From contig NZ_PZPL01000001.1 in NCBI RefSeq assembly GCF_003044275.1, positions 3,410,001-3,474,000 on the forward strand: a stretch of DNA of 64,000 nt, in the 5' to 3' direction. Position 1 is the first letter of the stretch; every line of letters starts with the position of its first letter. Under the pieces are notes generated by a model that saw only the letters and a program-made list of their open reading frames with translations, ran no database searches and had not been told where the DNA came from. Source of the DNA: Rathayibacter caricis DSM 15933. Its GTDB lineage: Bacteria > Actinomycetota > Actinomycetes > Actinomycetales > Microbacteriaceae. Shown here piece by piece: positions 17,992 through 27,790 of the stretch. Position numbers and translations under genes: made by a program.

Positions 17992-19530
17992 TCAGGCCTC
18001 GACGGCCGCCGCGGGGGCGGCGAACTCGGCGAGCGAGCCCGCCAGGTCCTGGTGGACGAGCGCCTGGACGCGCGTCCCTCCGTCGACGTACTCGGTCGCC
18101 AGGATGCGGCCGCTGCGGTGCAGGTGCGACACCACGTCGCCGCGGTCGTAGGGGACGAGCAGGTCGATCTCGACGTCGGGCTCGGGCAGGATCTCGGCGA
18201 TCCTGGCCTGCAGCTCGTCGATGCCCTCGCCGGTCCGCGCGGAGACGAAGACGGCACCCGGAGCGAGCCCGCGGAGGACGAGGCGCGTGCCCTCGTCGAC
18301 CAGGTCGGACTTGTTGAAGGCGATGATCTCGGGGATCCCGCGCGCTCCGACCTCGCCGATCACGTCGCGCACGGTCGCGATCTGCCCGGCGGGATCGGGG
18401 TGCGAGCCGTCGACGACGTGGACGATGATGTCCGAGTCGGCGACCTCCTCCAGCGTCGAGCGGAACGCCTCGACCAGCTGGTGCGGCAGTGCGCGCACGA
18501 AGCCGACCGTGTCGGCGAACGTGTACAGCCGGCCGTCCGCCGTCTGGGCCTTGCGGACGGTCGCGTCCAGCGTCGCGAACAACGAGTTCTCGACGAGGAC
18601 CCCGGCGTGCGTCATGCGGTTCAGGAGGCTCGACTTGCCCGCGTTGGTGTAGCCGGCGATGGCGACGGAGGGCACGGCGTTCCGCTTGCGGTTCGCGCGC
18701 TTCGCCTCGCGGGCGGGCTTCATCGCGGTGATCTGCTTGCGCAGTCGCGCCATGCGCGTGTGGATGCGGCGACGGTCGAGCTCGATCTTCGTCTCACCCG
18801 GTCCACGCGAGCCCATACCGGCTCCCGCGCCCACCTGGCCACCGGCCTGGCGCGACATCGACTCACCCCATCCGCGCAGTCGCGGGAGGAGGTACTCGAG
18901 CTGAGCGAGCTCGACCTGCGCCTTGCCCTCGCGGCTCTTGGCGTGCTGGCTGAAGATGTCGAGGATCACCGCGGTGCGGTCGATCACCTTCACCTTCACG
19001 ACGTCCTCGAGTGCGCGACGCTGGCTCGGTGCGAGCTCGGTGTCGGCGACGACCGTGTCGGCTCCGAGGGCTGCGACGACTCCCGCGAGCTCCTGGGCCT
19101 TGCCCTTGCCGAGGTAGGTGCTCGGGTCGGGGTGCGGACGCCTCTGCAGCAGCCCGTCGAGGACGGTCGCGCCCGCGGTCTCGGCGAGGGCGGCGAGCTC
19201 GTGCAGCGAGTTCTCCGCGTCCTCGAGCGAGCCCTGCGAGTACACGCCGATCAGCACGACGTTCTCGAGGCGGAGCTGCCGGTACTCGACCTCCGTGACG
19301 TCCTCGAGCTCGGTGGACAGACCGGCGACGCGTCGCAGGGCCTGGCGGTCGGCACGGTCGAACTGCTCGCCGTCCGAGTCCTCGCCCTCGTGGCCCGAGG
19401 TCTGCAGCGCCTGTGCGCCGCCCGCGACGAAGCGCGAGTATCCCGCCGACCGCGACTGCGCGTTCGCCAGGACCCTCGAGACGACGTCCACGGCCTCGGT
19501 CGTGTCGGTCTCGTTCAGGTCTTCCGTCAT
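17992..19530 (-). CDS. hflX: Ribosome-associated GTPase HflX
   Basis: HflX binds the 50S subunit and can split stalled or hibernating ribosomes. The 512-residue protein has the HflX N-domain (VYSQGSLEDAENSLHELAALA ... STYLGKGKAQELA), a coiled-coil stretch with GPGETKIELDRRRIHTRMARL, then the G domain: G1 GYTNAGKSSL, G3 DTVGF and G4 NKSD. The N-terminal 60 residues are an acidic extension common in actinobacteria. TAGTGT (19538-19543) ends seven bases before the ATG. The next gene diverges after just 43 bases. Confidence 0.93.
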   Translation of the reverse strand: MTEDLNETDTTEAVDVVSRVLANAQSRSAGYSRFVAGGAQALQTSGHEGEDSDGEQFDRADRQALRRVAGLSTELEDVTEVEYRQLRLENVVLIGVYSQGSLEDAENSLHELAALAETAGATVLDGLLQRRPHPDPSTYLGKGKAQELAGVVAALGADTVVADTELAPSQRRALEDVVKVKVIDRTAVILDIFSQHAKSREGKAQVELAQLEYLLPRLRGWGESMSRQAGGQVGAGAGMGSRGPGETKIELDRRRIHTRMARLRKQITAMKPAREAKRANRKRNAVPSVAIAGYTNAGKSSLLNRMTHAGVLVENSLFATLDATVRKAQTADGRLYTFADTVGFVRALPHQLVEAFRSTLEEVADSDIIVHVVDGSHPDPAGQIATVRDVIGEVGARGIPEIIAFNKSDLVDEGTRLVLRGLAPGAVFVSARTGEGIDELQARIAEILPEPDVEIDLLVPYDRGDVVSHLHRSGRILATEYVDGGTRVQALVHQDLAGSLAEFAAPAAAVEA

Positions 19531-19573
19531 CCGGATAACACTAACTCCTCAGCTGTTGATAAGTTCACTTCCC
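19531..19573. promoter_or_regulatory. 43-base divergent promoter region, hflX and methyltransferase
   Basis: TAGTGT (minus, 19538-19543) stands seven bases before the hflX ATG, and TAAGTT (plus, 19560-19565) eight bases before the methyltransferase ATG. With usual spacing, each -10 would cover the other's -35 region. Transcription of the two genes may therefore compete. Both mRNAs would be leaderless. Confidence 0.5.
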
Positions 19574-20182
19574 ATGGCCGCCGAGCACTACTTCACGAAC
19601 ACTCCCGACGGCGACATCCGGCCCCGCAGGATCACGGCCCGTCTCGCGGGCCGCGACCTCGAGCTCACCACCGCCGGAGGCGTGTTCAGCCCCGGCCACG
19701 TGGATCTGGGAACGCGCGTCCTGCTGGACACCGTCCCCGAGCCTCCCGCCGGCGGGGACCTGCTGGACCTCGGCTGCGGCTGGGGCCCGATCGCCCTCGC
19801 GCTCGCCCTCGACGCACCGGACGCCCGGGTGTGGGCGGTCGACGTCAACCAGCGGGCGCTCGAGCTGGTCCGTCGCAACTGCGAGGAACTCGGCGTCACC
19901 AATGTCAACGCCGTGCTGCCCGAGGATGTTCCCGACGACGTGCGATTCAGCACGGTCTGGTCCAACCCGCCGATCCGGATCGGCAAGGTCGAGCTCCACG
20001 CTCTGCTCGAGCGCTGGCTCCCCCGCCTCGAGACCGGAGCGGACGCCTGGCTCGTCGTGCAGCGCAACCTCGGCTCCGACTCGCTCCAGACCTGGCTGAC
20101 CGAGACGTTCGCCGATCGCCTGGAGGTGGAGCGCGCCGCCGTCTCCAAGGGCTTCCGCGTGCTGCGGACGACGCGGATCTGA
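19574..20182 (+). CDS. Class I SAM-dependent methyltransferase, RsmC-like
   Basis: The 202-residue protein matches the C-terminal catalytic domain of RsmC-type enzymes. It has GGVFSPGHVDLGTRVLL, SAM motif I LLDLGCGWGPIALALA (about residues 61-76), the acidic VWAVDVNQRAL and the catalytic SNPPIR motif IV used by base-N-methylating enzymes. Full RsmC has an extra N-terminal half that is missing here, as in many actinobacterial homologues. Target RNA or small molecule is not known. The gene converges on dapF with 10 bases between stops. TAAGTT upstream suggests a leaderless start. Confidence 0.8.
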   Translation: MAAEHYFTNTPDGDIRPRRITARLAGRDLELTTAGGVFSPGHVDLGTRVLLDTVPEPPAGGDLLDLGCGWGPIALALALDAPDARVWAVDVNQRALELVRRNCEELGVTNVNAVLPEDVPDDVRFSTVWSNPPIRIGKVELHALLERWLPRLETGADAWLVVQRNLGSDSLQTWLTETFADRLEVERAAVSKGFRVLRTTRI

Positions 20183-20192
20183 CGAGGCCGGC

Positions 20193-21074
20193 TCAGTCGA
20201 TCCGGATCGTGCCGGTGTAGACGAGATCGGCCGGCCCCGAGAGACCCACGTGCTCACCCTCCTCCGTGGCGAACATCGACACCCCGAGGGTGCCGCCGGG
20301 CACATCGACGCGCCAGGACTGGGGAGCGCGCTCCCCCGCCCAGTAGCGGACCGCCAGGGCCGCTGCAGCGGCACCGGTGCCGCAGCTCAGGGTCTCGCCG
20401 CTGCCGCGCTCGTGCACGCGCATCCGGATGCGGCCGATGCCGTCGTGGATGAGCGGCTCCCCCGGCACGACGAACTCGACGTTCGCCCCGTCGACGGGCT
20501 CGGGATCGAGCTGCGGGATGTAGGTCAGGTCGGCGGAGTCGAGCTCCTCGTCGTTGCTGAGCGCGACGACGACGTGCGGGTTGCCGAGATCGATGCCGAT
20601 GCCCGGACGCGCGACCTTGAGCTCCTTCGCGCGGACGAGGGGCTCGCCGCCCGCCAGTCGCCAGCGCCCGAGGTCCACCTGGAACCCCGCTCCGCTGCGG
20701 GTGACGTCGCGCACGCCGGCGCGGGTGCCGATCGGCAGCGTGTCACCGGGCTCGAGCCCGGCCAGGCCGCCGGCGAGGAGGAACGCGGCGTAGACCCGGA
20801 TGCCGTTGCCGCACATCTCGGCGATCGAGCCATCGGCGTTGCGGTAGTCCATGAACCACTCGGCCTCCGGCTCCTCGGACAGCGAGGCGGCCCCCTCGGC
20901 GATCGCCTTCGAGCGCACGGCACGGATGAGGCCGTCGGCTCCGACTCCGAAGTGCCGGTCGCAGATCATCGCGATCTGCGCGGGAGTGAGCTCCACCTCG
21001 CCGTCCGGGTCGCTGAAGAGCACGAAGTCGTTGCCTGTGCCCTGGCCCTTGGTGAAGTGCAGCTCGATGGTCAT
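20193..21074 (-). CDS. dapF: Diaminopimelate epimerase
   Basis: DapF converts LL- to meso-diaminopimelate for peptidoglycan and lysine. The 293-residue protein keeps both catalytic cysteines, in [16 protein letters not shown] and [12 protein letters not shown], plus [12 protein letters not shown] at the N-terminus and [15 protein letters not shown] (21082-21087) lies seven bases before the ATG, so transcription from here is probably leaderless despite the close upstream miaA. dapA and dapB are also in this window. Confidence 0.96.
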   Translation of the reverse strand: MTIELHFTKGQGTGNDFVLFSDPDGEVELTPAQIAMICDRHFGVGADGLIRAVRSKAIAEGAASLSEEPEAEWFMDYRNADGSIAEMCGNGIRVYAAFLLAGGLAGLEPGDTLPIGTRAGVRDVTRSGAGFQVDLGRWRLAGGEPLVRAKELKVARPGIGIDLGNPHVVVALSNDEELDSADLTYIPQLDPEPVDGANVEFVVPGEPLIHDGIGRIRMRVHERGSGETLSCGTGAAAAALAVRYWAGERAPQSWRVDVPGGTLGVSMFATEEGEHVGLSGPADLVYTGTIRID

Positions 21075-21084
21075 GGCGGACAGC

Positions 21085-22041
21085 CTAGCGAGGGGACCGG
21101 CCGCCGAGCTGGGCGGCGTGGATCGCGCGCCCGAGCAGGTCCGGGGCTCCTGACGGGAGCCGATGGGCGTCGCGGTAGCGGCGGAACCAGCTGTTCTGCC
21201 GCCGCGCGTACCTCCGCGTCAGCGCCTGCGTGGAGGCGATCGCCTCCTCCTGCGTGGCCTCGCCCGCCCGCTGCGCGAGCGCCTGCGCGTAGCCGATGGC
21301 GCGGCTCGCGGTGACGCCGCGCTCGATACCCAGCGGGATCAGCGCGTCGATCTCGTCGAGCATCCCGTCGGCCCACATCCGCTCGACGCGGGCGTCGAGC
21401 CGAGGCACGAGCACCTCGCGGGGCGCCTCGAGGAACAGGAGCGCGGCTGGTCGCCACGACTGCGGTTCGTCCGACATCAGCGCGCTGTGCGGCGAGCCGG
21501 TCAGCTCGGCGATCTCGAGTGCACGGACGATCCGGCGCAGGTTGTGCGGGCCGATCCGATTGGCCACGTCCGCGTCGATCGCGCGCAACCGCGCGAAGAG
21601 CACGGCCGGGCCTTCGCGCTCCGCCGTCTCCTCGAGAGCGCGGCGGACGTCCGGATCGGTGCCGGCGAAGGAGAACTCGAACACGACACTGGACACGTAG
21701 AGTCCGGAGCCGCCGACCAGGATCGGCAGGGCTCCGCGCGACAGCACGTCGTCGATGACATGACGCGCCTCGGCCTGATAGCGGGCGACCGACGCCTCCT
21801 CCGTCACCTCGAGCACATCGAGCAGGTGGTGCGGGACGCCCCGGCGCTCCTCGGGCGCGAGCTTCGCCGTCCCGATGTCCATGCCGCGGTAGAGCTGCAT
21901 GGCGTCGGCGTTCACGATCTCGGCCGCGCGGCCGGAGCCGAGCACCCATTCGGCGAGATCGAGGGCGAGCTCGGACTTGCCCGTGCCGGTCGCTCCGACG
22001 ACGGCGATCACCTCCGGCTCGGGCGGCTCAGCGCTCGCCAT
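21085..22041 (-). CDS. miaA: tRNA dimethylallyltransferase
   Basis: MiaA adds the isopentenyl group to A37 of tRNAs reading UNN codons. The 318-residue protein has the P-loop [16 protein letters not shown] (about residues 16-31), [18 protein letters not shown], the [15 protein letters not shown] segment and [13 protein letters not shown], which contacts tRNA. The ATG at 22041 lies 14 bases inside miaB, which acts next on the same base, so the pair is translationally coupled. Confidence 0.95.
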   Translation of the reverse strand: MASAEPPEPEVIAVVGATGTGKSELALDLAEWVLGSGRAAEIVNADAMQLYRGMDIGTAKLAPEERRGVPHHLLDVLEVTEEASVARYQAEARHVIDDVLSRGALPILVGGSGLYVSSVVFEFSFAGTDPDVRRALEETAEREGPAVLFARLRAIDADVANRIGPHNLRRIVRALEIAELTGSPHSALMSDEPQSWRPAALLFLEAPREVLVPRLDARVERMWADGMLDEIDALIPLGIERGVTASRAIGYAQALAQRAGEATQEEAIASTQALTRRYARRQNSWFRRYRDAHRLPSGAPDLLGRAIHAAQLGGRSPR

Positions 22042-23590
22042 CGAGGGCGTCGTAGATCGGAGTCGTGAGCGCCGCGGGGCGCACGCGGAGCGACGGCAGG
22101 CCGAGGGACACCCGCGGCGCGGCCCCCGCGGACGTCGGGGGCACTCCGCAGGACTCGGTCTGCGAGCGGTCCCACGCGTCGCCCGCCCGCGTGCGGCGGA
22201 TGCGCAGCGGCGCTCCGTCCGCGGAGTCCGCCAGGAGGTAGAAGGGTGCCGCACGGGTGATCCGCACCGTGACGACGTCGCCCGGACGCGGCTGCTCCGA
22301 CCCCGCGGGCACGTCGAAGTGCACCAGGCGGCTGTCTTCCGCGCGGCCGCTGAGCCGGTGGGTCTCGGCGTCGCGACGTCCCTCCCCCGTGGCGACGAGC
22401 ACGTGCACCTCGCGCCCGACGACAGCGCCGTTCTCCTGCTCGCTGATCGCATCCTGGAGAGCCACCAGTCGCTCGTAGCGCTCCTGGACGACCTCCTTCG
22501 GCAACTGGTCGGGCATCGTCGCGGCCGGTGTGCCGGGGCGGATCGAGTACTGGAAGGTGAAGGCGGACGCGAACCGCGCCTCCTCGACGACCCGCAGCGT
22601 CTCGGCGAAATCGGCTTCCGTCTCGCCCGGGAAGCCGACGATGATGTCGGTGCTGATCGCCGCGTGCGGGATGCGCGCGCGGACGCGCTCGAGGATCCCG
22701 AGGAAGCGCTCGGAACGGTAGGAGCGGCGCATCGCCTTGAGGATCCGGTCGGACCCCGACTGCAACGGCATGTGGAGCTGCGGCATGACCGCGGGGGTCT
22801 CGGCCATCGCGTCGATGACGTCGTCGGTGAAGGCCGCGGGGTGCGGGCTCGTGAAGCGGATGCGCTCGAGCCCGTCGATCGTCCCCGCGGCGCGGAGGAG
22901 CTTCGAGAACGCCTGCCGGTCGCCGAACTCGACGCCGTACGAGTTCACGTTCTGCCCGAGGAGCGTCACCTCGATCGCGCCGTCATCGACGAGCGCCTGG
23001 ATCTCGGCGAGGACGTCGCCCGGACGGCGGTCCTTCTCCTTGCCGCGGAGGGACGGGACGATGCAGAAGGTGCAGGTGTTGTTGCAGCCGACCGAGATCG
23101 ACACCCACCCGCTGTAGGTCGAATCCCGCTTGGTGGGAAGGGTCGACGGGAAGACGTCGAGCGACTCGAGGATCTCGAGCTGCGCCTCGTCGTTGTGCCG
23201 CGCGCGCTCGAGCAGGCTGGGGAGCGCGCCCATGTTGTGCGTGCCGAAGACGACGTCGACCCACGGGGCCTTGTCGAGGATGACGTTCTTGTCCTTCTGG
23301 GCGAGGCAGCCGCCGACGGCGATCTGCATGCCCTCGTGCCGCCGCTTCACGGAGGCGAGGTGCCCGAGGTTGCCGTAGAGCTTGTTGTCCGCGTTCTCGC
23401 GGACCGCGCAGGTGTTGATGACCACCACGTCGGCCTCGGCACCGTCGGCCGGCACGTAGCCGGCCGCCTCGAGGGAGCCGCTCAGGCGCTCGGAGTCGTG
23501 CACGTTCATCTGGCAGCCGAAGGTGCGGACCTCGTAGGTCCTCGGACGGCTGCCGGCGGCGGGGACCGGAGCGGGGCTGAGCGTGGTCAT
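22028..23590 (-). CDS. miaB: tRNA-2-methylthio-N6-dimethylallyladenosine synthase
   Basis: MiaB is a radical-SAM methylthiotransferase that adds the ms2 group to i6A37 of tRNA. The 520-residue protein has an N-terminal UPF0004 domain with three cluster cysteines ([23 protein letters not shown]), the radical-[11 protein letters not shown] (about residue 180) and a C-terminal TRAM domain. The chosen ATG is followed by [10 protein letters not shown] and preceded at eight bases by TAGAAT (23599-23604). A longer open frame upstream has no support. Confidence 0.95.
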   Translation of the reverse strand: MTTLSPAPVPAAGSRPRTYEVRTFGCQMNVHDSERLSGSLEAAGYVPADGAEADVVVINTCAVRENADNKLYGNLGHLASVKRRHEGMQIAVGGCLAQKDKNVILDKAPWVDVVFGTHNMGALPSLLERARHNDEAQLEILESLDVFPSTLPTKRDSTYSGWVSISVGCNNTCTFCIVPSLRGKEKDRRPGDVLAEIQALVDDGAIEVTLLGQNVNSYGVEFGDRQAFSKLLRAAGTIDGLERIRFTSPHPAAFTDDVIDAMAETPAVMPQLHMPLQSGSDRILKAMRRSYRSERFLGILERVRARIPHAAISTDIIVGFPGETEADFAETLRVVEEARFASAFTFQYSIRPGTPAATMPDQLPKEVVQERYERLVALQDAISEQENGAVVGREVHVLVATGEGRRDAETHRLSGRAEDSRLVHFDVPAGSEQPRPGDVVTVRITRAAPFYLLADSADGAPLRIRRTRAGDAWDRSQTESCGVPPTSAGAAPRVSLGLPSLRVRPAALTTPIYDALDGER

Positions 23591-23657
23591 GGTCTCGGAT
23601 TCTACGCGCCGCCCGGAGACCCTCTTGAGCGGCGCGGCGACCGCCCGGGACGGCGGA

Positions 23658-24410
23658 TCAGCGGAAGCGGACGCTCGAGCCGGGCTTGCGCACCGTCTCG
23701 CGCACCACGCGCTGCACGAGGGCACCGGAGTAGCCCCGGCGGGCGAGGAAGCCCGTCAACCGCCGCTCGGCGACCTCGTCCGACAGCGATCGCAGGCTCG
23801 GGAGGCGCTTCCGCGCGAGCTCCACGGCGGTGCGGTACTCGTCGTCGCCGTCGAGCTCGTCGAGCGCCCTCGCGATCGCGTCGGCATCGAGCTTGCGGGC
23901 GCGGAGCTCCTGCATGATCGAGGAGCGCCCGAGCTTCTTCCGCTCGCGCAGCTGCGTGACGAGCTGCTCGGCCATGCGGTGATCGTCGAGGTAGCCGAAC
24001 CGGGCGAACCGGTCGAGGATCTCGAGCGCGTCCTTCTCGGCGACTCCCTCGGTGTAGAGGCGGGCCTCCACCTCGGCGACAGACAGGCTCTTCCGCGCGA
24101 GCCCGCGCACGATGCGATCGGCGATCTGCTCGGGATCGGGCTCCTCCGGGAGCTCCGAGACGTCCTCGTCGGCGTCCCGGAACTCCGGAGTGTCCTCGGA
24201 GACCTCGGCGACCGCTGCAGGAACCGCGGAGCGGCGGGCGACGTGCGTGGACAGCTCGGCGATCCGATCCGTCCGCTCGTCGCCCGCCTCGGCGACGGCA
24301 GGAGCGGAGACCGACGCCTCCGACTCGCGCTCGCCCTCGGACACCCAGGGCAGGAAGGCGACGGGGCGGCCCGCTCCCGTCGGTCCCTCCGACCCGCTCA
24401 CCGGACTCAA
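23658..24410 (-). CDS. recX: Regulatory protein RecX
   Basis: RecX restrains RecA by binding filaments. The 250-residue protein has a non-conserved acidic N-terminal half (to about residue 95) and a C-terminal triple of three-helix repeats: [48 protein letters not shown] and [21 protein letters not shown]. The start is TTG overlapping the recA stop (TTGA), which would keep RecX low relative to RecA. A GTG three codons inside is an alternative. Operon position directly after recA agrees with the family. Confidence 0.88.
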   Translation of the reverse strand: MSPVSGSEGPTGAGRPVAFLPWVSEGERESEASVSAPAVAEAGDERTDRIAELSTHVARRSAVPAAVAEVSEDTPEFRDADEDVSELPEEPDPEQIADRIVRGLARKSLSVAEVEARLYTEGVAEKDALEILDRFARFGYLDDHRMAEQLVTQLRERKKLGRSSIMQELRARKLDADAIARALDELDGDDEYRTAVELARKRLPSLRSLSDEVAERRLTGFLARRGYSGALVQRVVRETVRKPGSSVRFR

Positions 24411-25489
24411 GCGCCCTTGCGGACGGGCTGCTTGGCGACGGGCTGCTTCGTCTCGATCGCGACCGGAGCGGCGTCCTTCACCGCGTTCGGATCGGCGACC
24501 ACGCCGAGCTTGATCAGGATGCGCTTCTCGATCTCGGCCGCGATGTCGGGGTTGTCGATGAGGAACTGGCGCGCCTTCTCCTTGCCCTGTCCGAGCTGGT
24601 CGCCGTCGTAGGTGTACCAGGCGCCGGACTTGCGGACGATCTCGTGCTCGACACCGAAGTCGATGAGGCTGCCCTCGCGCGAGATGCCGATGCCGTAGAG
24701 GATGTCGAACTCGGCCTGCTTGAAGGGCGGGGCCATCTTGTTCTTGACGACCTTGACGCGGGTGCGGTTTCCGACGGCGTCGGTGCCGTCCTTCAGCGTC
24801 TCGATGCGGCGGATGTCGAGTCGGACGGAGGCGTAGAACTTGAGCGCCTTGCCGCCCGCGGTGGTCTCGGGGCTTCCGAAGAAGACGCCGATCTTCTCGC
24901 GCAGCTGGTTGATGAAGATCATCGTGGTGTTCGTCGTGTTCAGACCACCGGTGAGCTTGCGGAGTGCCTGCGACATGAGTCGCGCCTGGAGGCCGACGTG
25001 GGAGTCGCCCATCTCGCCCTCGATCTCGGCGCGGGGCACGAGCGCCGCGACGGAGTCGATGACGATCAGGTCGATTGACCCGGAGCGCACGAGCATGTCG
25101 GCGATCTCGAGGGCCTGCTCACCCGTGTCGGGCTGCGAGACGAGGAGGGAGTCGATGTCGACGCCGAGCTTCTTCGCGTACTCCGGGTCGAGCGCGTGCT
25201 CGGCGTCGATGAACGCCGCGATGCCGCCGTTGCGCTGGGCGTTGGCGATCGCGTGCAGGGTGAGGGTCGTCTTTCCGGAGGACTCGGGGCCGTAGATCTC
25301 GACGATGCGGCCGCGCGGGAGCCCACCGATGCCGAGCGCGACGTCGAGGGCGATGGAGCCCGTCTGGATCACCTCGACGGGGGCGCGCTCATCGCTGCCG
25401 AGGCGCATGACGGCGCCCTTGCCGAACTGGCGGTCGATCTGCGCGAGTGCGGTCTCGAGGGACTTCTCGCGGTCTGAGGAACTGGGCAT
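24407..25489 (-). CDS. recA: Recombinase RecA
   Basis: RecA coats single-stranded DNA, pairs homologues and triggers LexA self-cleavage. The 360-residue protein has the usual length, Walker [10 protein letters not shown] (about residues 66-74), [13 protein letters not shown], Walker [12 protein letters not shown]2 loop [18 protein letters not shown] and a lysine-rich tail. recX follows with a 4-base overlap. Two LexA-box-like sites lie about 220-270 bases upstream, so the transcript would have a leader of roughly 200 bases. Confidence 0.98.
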   Translation of the reverse strand: MPSSSDREKSLETALAQIDRQFGKGAVMRLGSDERAPVEVIQTGSIALDVALGIGGLPRGRIVEIYGPESSGKTTLTLHAIANAQRNGGIAAFIDAEHALDPEYAKKLGVDIDSLLVSQPDTGEQALEIADMLVRSGSIDLIVIDSVAALVPRAEIEGEMGDSHVGLQARLMSQALRKLTGGLNTTNTTMIFINQLREKIGVFFGSPETTAGGKALKFYASVRLDIRRIETLKDGTDAVGNRTRVKVVKNKMAPPFKQAEFDILYGIGISREGSLIDFGVEHEIVRKSGAWYTYDGDQLGQGKEKARQFLIDNPDIAAEIEKRILIKLGVVADPNAVKDAAPVAIETKQPVAKQPVRKGA

Positions 25490-25711
25490 GGCCGTCTCGC
25501 TCTCGTGTCGGGGTGGTATCGCCTACAGGCTGTCGCGTCGTGCCGGTGGTGCCGCCGTACGAGTACGACGCCGGCCGGATGCGACAAGGCGGTGAAGCAG
25601 GTCCGTTGACTTGTCTCGACGGTATGCCCGACCACCGACATCGGTGGAGGACACGAGCGCCACCGTGGAGACGGCGGCGTTCCTGCTTCTGTGGAGGAGC
25701 CTATCTCCGTT

Positions 25712-25759
25712 CGAACAGGACTTCGATCAACAGGTCACGGCGTGTCGAACACGACTTCG
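25712..25759 (-). promoter_or_regulatory. Two LexA-box-like operators upstream of recA
   Basis: CGAACAGGACTTCG (25712-25725) and CGAACACGACTTCG (25746-25759) are near-identical, each one base from CGAACNNNNGTTCG. On the minus strand the first lies between TCGAAG and TAGGCT, which may be the recA -35 and -10. The second is 34 bases further upstream, about three helical turns. The 200-base leader to recA also holds a perfect hairpin (CCACCGA/TCGGTGG, 25632-25647). Confidence 0.6.
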
Positions 25760-25780
25760 GTCGCCACGCGTCGCCACCGC

Positions 25781-26005
25781 TCAGCGGCGGCGCTTCGCCG
25801 GATCGATCCCGTGCCAGCGCGACTCGGGTACGTCGTTCGCCCGGCAGAGCGCGAGCCACACTTCGCGGGGCTCCGCACCGTCCTTCAGGGCACGGTCGGC
25901 CGTGCGGCCGTCGAGCTCGGTGAGGACCAGGTCCGAGACCAGCACGCGCGCGTAGGCCGACCCGAACTCGTCGTCGACCAGCTGCCGGAAGTCGCTCAAC
26001 CTCAT
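25781..26005 (-). CDS. DUF3046 family protein
   Basis: This short 74-residue protein of unknown function begins MRLSDFRQLVDDEFGSAYARVLVSDLVL and contains LDGRTADRALKDGAEPREVWLALCRANDVPESRWHG, the DUF3046 signature. The family is actinobacterial and regularly found beside recA, as here. TAGCGT (26012-26017) is six bases before the ATG, so the mRNA is likely leaderless. The stop lies close to the recA operators, so read-through into recA is possible. Confidence 0.85.
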   Translation of the reverse strand: MRLSDFRQLVDDEFGSAYARVLVSDLVLTELDGRTADRALKDGAEPREVWLALCRANDVPESRWHGIDPAKRRR

Positions 26006-26044
26006 GCCTCCACGCTAACCGCAGGCGCGCCCGGCCGGGAACGC

Positions 26045-26080
26045 CGAAGGGCGCCCGGGCCGGAGCCCGAGCGCCCTTCG
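26045..26080 (-). terminator. Terminator after clgR
   Basis: A 10-bp stem CGAAGGGCGC/GCGCCCTTCG with an inner GGGC/GCCC stem, located 38 bases after the clgR stop. Confidence 0.75.
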
Positions 26081-26118
26081 CGTGGAATGGGGGTGGTGGA
26101 TGATGGGGACGGAGCCGT

Positions 26119-26427
26119 CTACCGCGTGACGAGATCCGCGTCGAATCCGGCGACCATGTCGGCCGGGATGGTGTCGGGAATGGTGTCGATCCCCTCGATC
26201 ACGGCGAGCCGGTCTCCGACCTCGCGCATGATGACCGAGATCGGGGTGTCGAGCGCATCGGCGACCGAAGCGAGGATCTCGGAGGACGCCTCCTTCTGAC
26301 CGCGCTCGACTTCGCTCAGGTATCCCAGAGCGACACTCGCCTTGCTCGCCACCTGGCGGAGCGTGCGACCTTTCTGCAGGCGAAAGTCCCTGAGGACATC
26401 GCCGATCTCCTGACGAACTAGAACCAC
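26119..26427 (-). CDS. clgR: ClgR-like XRE-family transcriptional regulator
   Basis: ClgR activates clp protease and stress genes in actinobacteria. With the chosen start the protein has 102 residues: MVLVRQEIGDVLRDFRLQKG, an HTH_3 domain with RTLRQVASKASVALGYLSEVERG and ASSEILASVADALDTPIS, then an acidic tail. The GTG at 26427 has a strong AGGAGG five bases upstream. An in-frame GTG at 26535 would add 36 proline-rich, acidic residues without such a site. Location between cinA/pgsA and recA is standard. ClgR itself is usually degraded by Clp through its C-terminus. Confidence 0.82.
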   Translation of the reverse strand: MVLVRQEIGDVLRDFRLQKGRTLRQVASKASVALGYLSEVERGQKEASSEILASVADALDTPISVIMREVGDRLAVIEGIDTIPDTIPADMVAGFDADLVTR

Positions 26428-26655
26428 TGGACCCTCCTTCTCCACGTCAACCGCTACTTCGTCCACGGTCTCGTCGAAGGATGCCGGAGCAGGAATCGAA
26501 GGGGGTGTGTACGAAGGAACCGGATAGCTGTTCACTACCCGGTTCGTGTGAGTCGACTCTAATACCGGATGACTGGACTTTGCGTGTGAGCGACGTCAGA
26601 TGTAACCGGGGCGAAACGCATGGCATTCCTTGATCCGGAGCGGATTCCGGAACAG

Positions 26656-27150
26656 TCAGGAAAGGGATCCGGGAAGTCCTGCGACCGTCTCCTCGGCGAG
26701 GGACAGAGCGGCTTCGACGGCGGCGGCGCGGACTGCGGCGCGGTCACCGGCGAACAGGTGCTCGCGCACCGCCTCGACGTCGTCGACCACGACGGCCACG
26801 AACACGGTGCCGACCGCGCGGCCCCCTTGCGGATCGGGGCCGGCGACCCCGGTCGTGGCGATGCCCACGGTGCGACCGCCGACCGGGCCCAGACGCTCCG
26901 CGACTCCGCGGGCCATCTGCAGGGCGACCTCGGGGTGCACCGGACCCTCGGCGTCGAGCAGGGCCGCGTCGACCCCGAGCAGGAGGTGCTTGAGCTCCGT
27001 GGCGTAGCTCACCACTCCCCCGCGGTGCACCGCCGAGGCGCCGGGCACCTCCACGACGGCGGAACTCAGTGCTCCGCCGGTCAGCGACTCCGCGACGGCG
27101 AGGAGCAGGCCCCGGGATTCGAGGGCCCGGACCAGGCGCTCGGCGATCAC
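26656..27150 (-). CDS. cinA: CinA C-terminal domain protein (nicotinamide-nucleotide amidase family)
   Basis: The CinA C-terminal domain deamidates NMN in NAD recycling. The 164-residue stand-alone domain has LLLAVAESLTGGALSSAVVEVPGAS, GGVVSYATELKHLLLGV, a GPVHPEVALQMARG helix and VGIATTGVAGPDPQGGRAVGTV. The N-terminal COG1058 domain of full CinA is absent, as is common. The start is a GTG overlapping the pgsA stop (GTGA), so it is coupled to pgsA. Confidence 0.88.
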   Translation of the reverse strand: MIAERLVRALESRGLLLAVAESLTGGALSSAVVEVPGASAVHRGGVVSYATELKHLLLGVDAALLDAEGPVHPEVALQMARGVAERLGPVGGRTVGIATTGVAGPDPQGGRAVGTVFVAVVVDDVEAVREHLFAGDRAAVRAAAVEAALSLAEETVAGLPGSLS

Positions 27151-27746
27151 GACCGGCGCGCGGCGCGGCTCTGGCGGGCCGCATCCGCCAGGTAGTCGAT
27201 ACCGGTCGCGACGGTCAGCACGACCGCGGCGGTCATCGTGATGCCGTTCACCCAGTGCACCCACTCGCCCAGCAGGTTCCACAGCGGCAGGAGGGCGAGG
27301 GAGAGGGCCACCGACTGGACGATCGTCTTCAGCTTGCCGCCGCGGGACGCGGGGATCACCCGGTCCGAGAGCACGGCCATCCGGAACACCGTGATGCCGA
27401 TCTCGCGCACGAGCACGACGATGGTGACCCACCACGGCAGCTCGAAGAGGATCGAGAGGCCGACGAGAGCGGCTCCGGTGAGCACCTTGTCGGCGATGGG
27501 GTCGAGCAGCTTGCCGAGGTCGGTGACCAGTCCGCGGCTGCGGGCGATGTGCCCGTCGATGCCGTCGGTCGCGATGGCGACGATGAACAGCAGCGCCGCG
27601 GCGATGCGCAGACCGCCGTCCGCTCCGGCGTCGGCGAGCAGCATCCAGAAGAACAGCGGAGCCAGCAGGATCCGTACGACCGTGATCGCGTTCGGGAGGT
27701 TCCAGTTGCTCACCGGAGCCGCCGAGGCGGAGGCGGGACTGCTCAT
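27147..27746 (-). CDS. pgsA: CDP-diacylglycerol--glycerol-3-phosphate 3-phosphatidyltransferase
   Basis: PgsA makes phosphatidylglycerol phosphate in the membrane. The 199-residue protein has the CDP-alcohol phosphotransferase motif with all aspartates (TDGIDGHIARSRGLVTDLG then KLLDPIADK, about residues 60-90) and several membrane helices (TVVRILLAPLFFWMLL, AAALLFIVAIA, ALVGLSILFELPWWVTIVVL). It lies between ftsK and cinA, with the cinA start overlapping its stop. Actinobacterial genomes carry related enzymes for phosphatidylinositol and cardiolipin, but the neighbourhood favours PgsA. Confidence 0.88.
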   Translation of the reverse strand: MSSPASASAAPVSNWNLPNAITVVRILLAPLFFWMLLADAGADGGLRIAAALLFIVAIATDGIDGHIARSRGLVTDLGKLLDPIADKVLTGAALVGLSILFELPWWVTIVVLVREIGITVFRMAVLSDRVIPASRGGKLKTIVQSVALSLALLPLWNLLGEWVHWVNGITMTAAVVLTVATGIDYLADAARQSRAARRS

Positions 27747-27790
27747 CGTTCTCCTGCGTTCGTCGTGGTCGTCCGCGTGCCGCGCATCGC

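Noticed and set aside
17548..20220. An 890-codon plus-strand open frame opposite hflX
   Set aside because: It is a shadow frame created by high GC in the third codon position. HflX motifs on the other strand are complete.
26428..26535. 36-residue N-terminal extension of ClgR (GTG at 26535)
   Set aside because: The internal GTG at 26427 has a strong AGGAGG and gives the conserved ClgR start. The extension is possible but lacks support.
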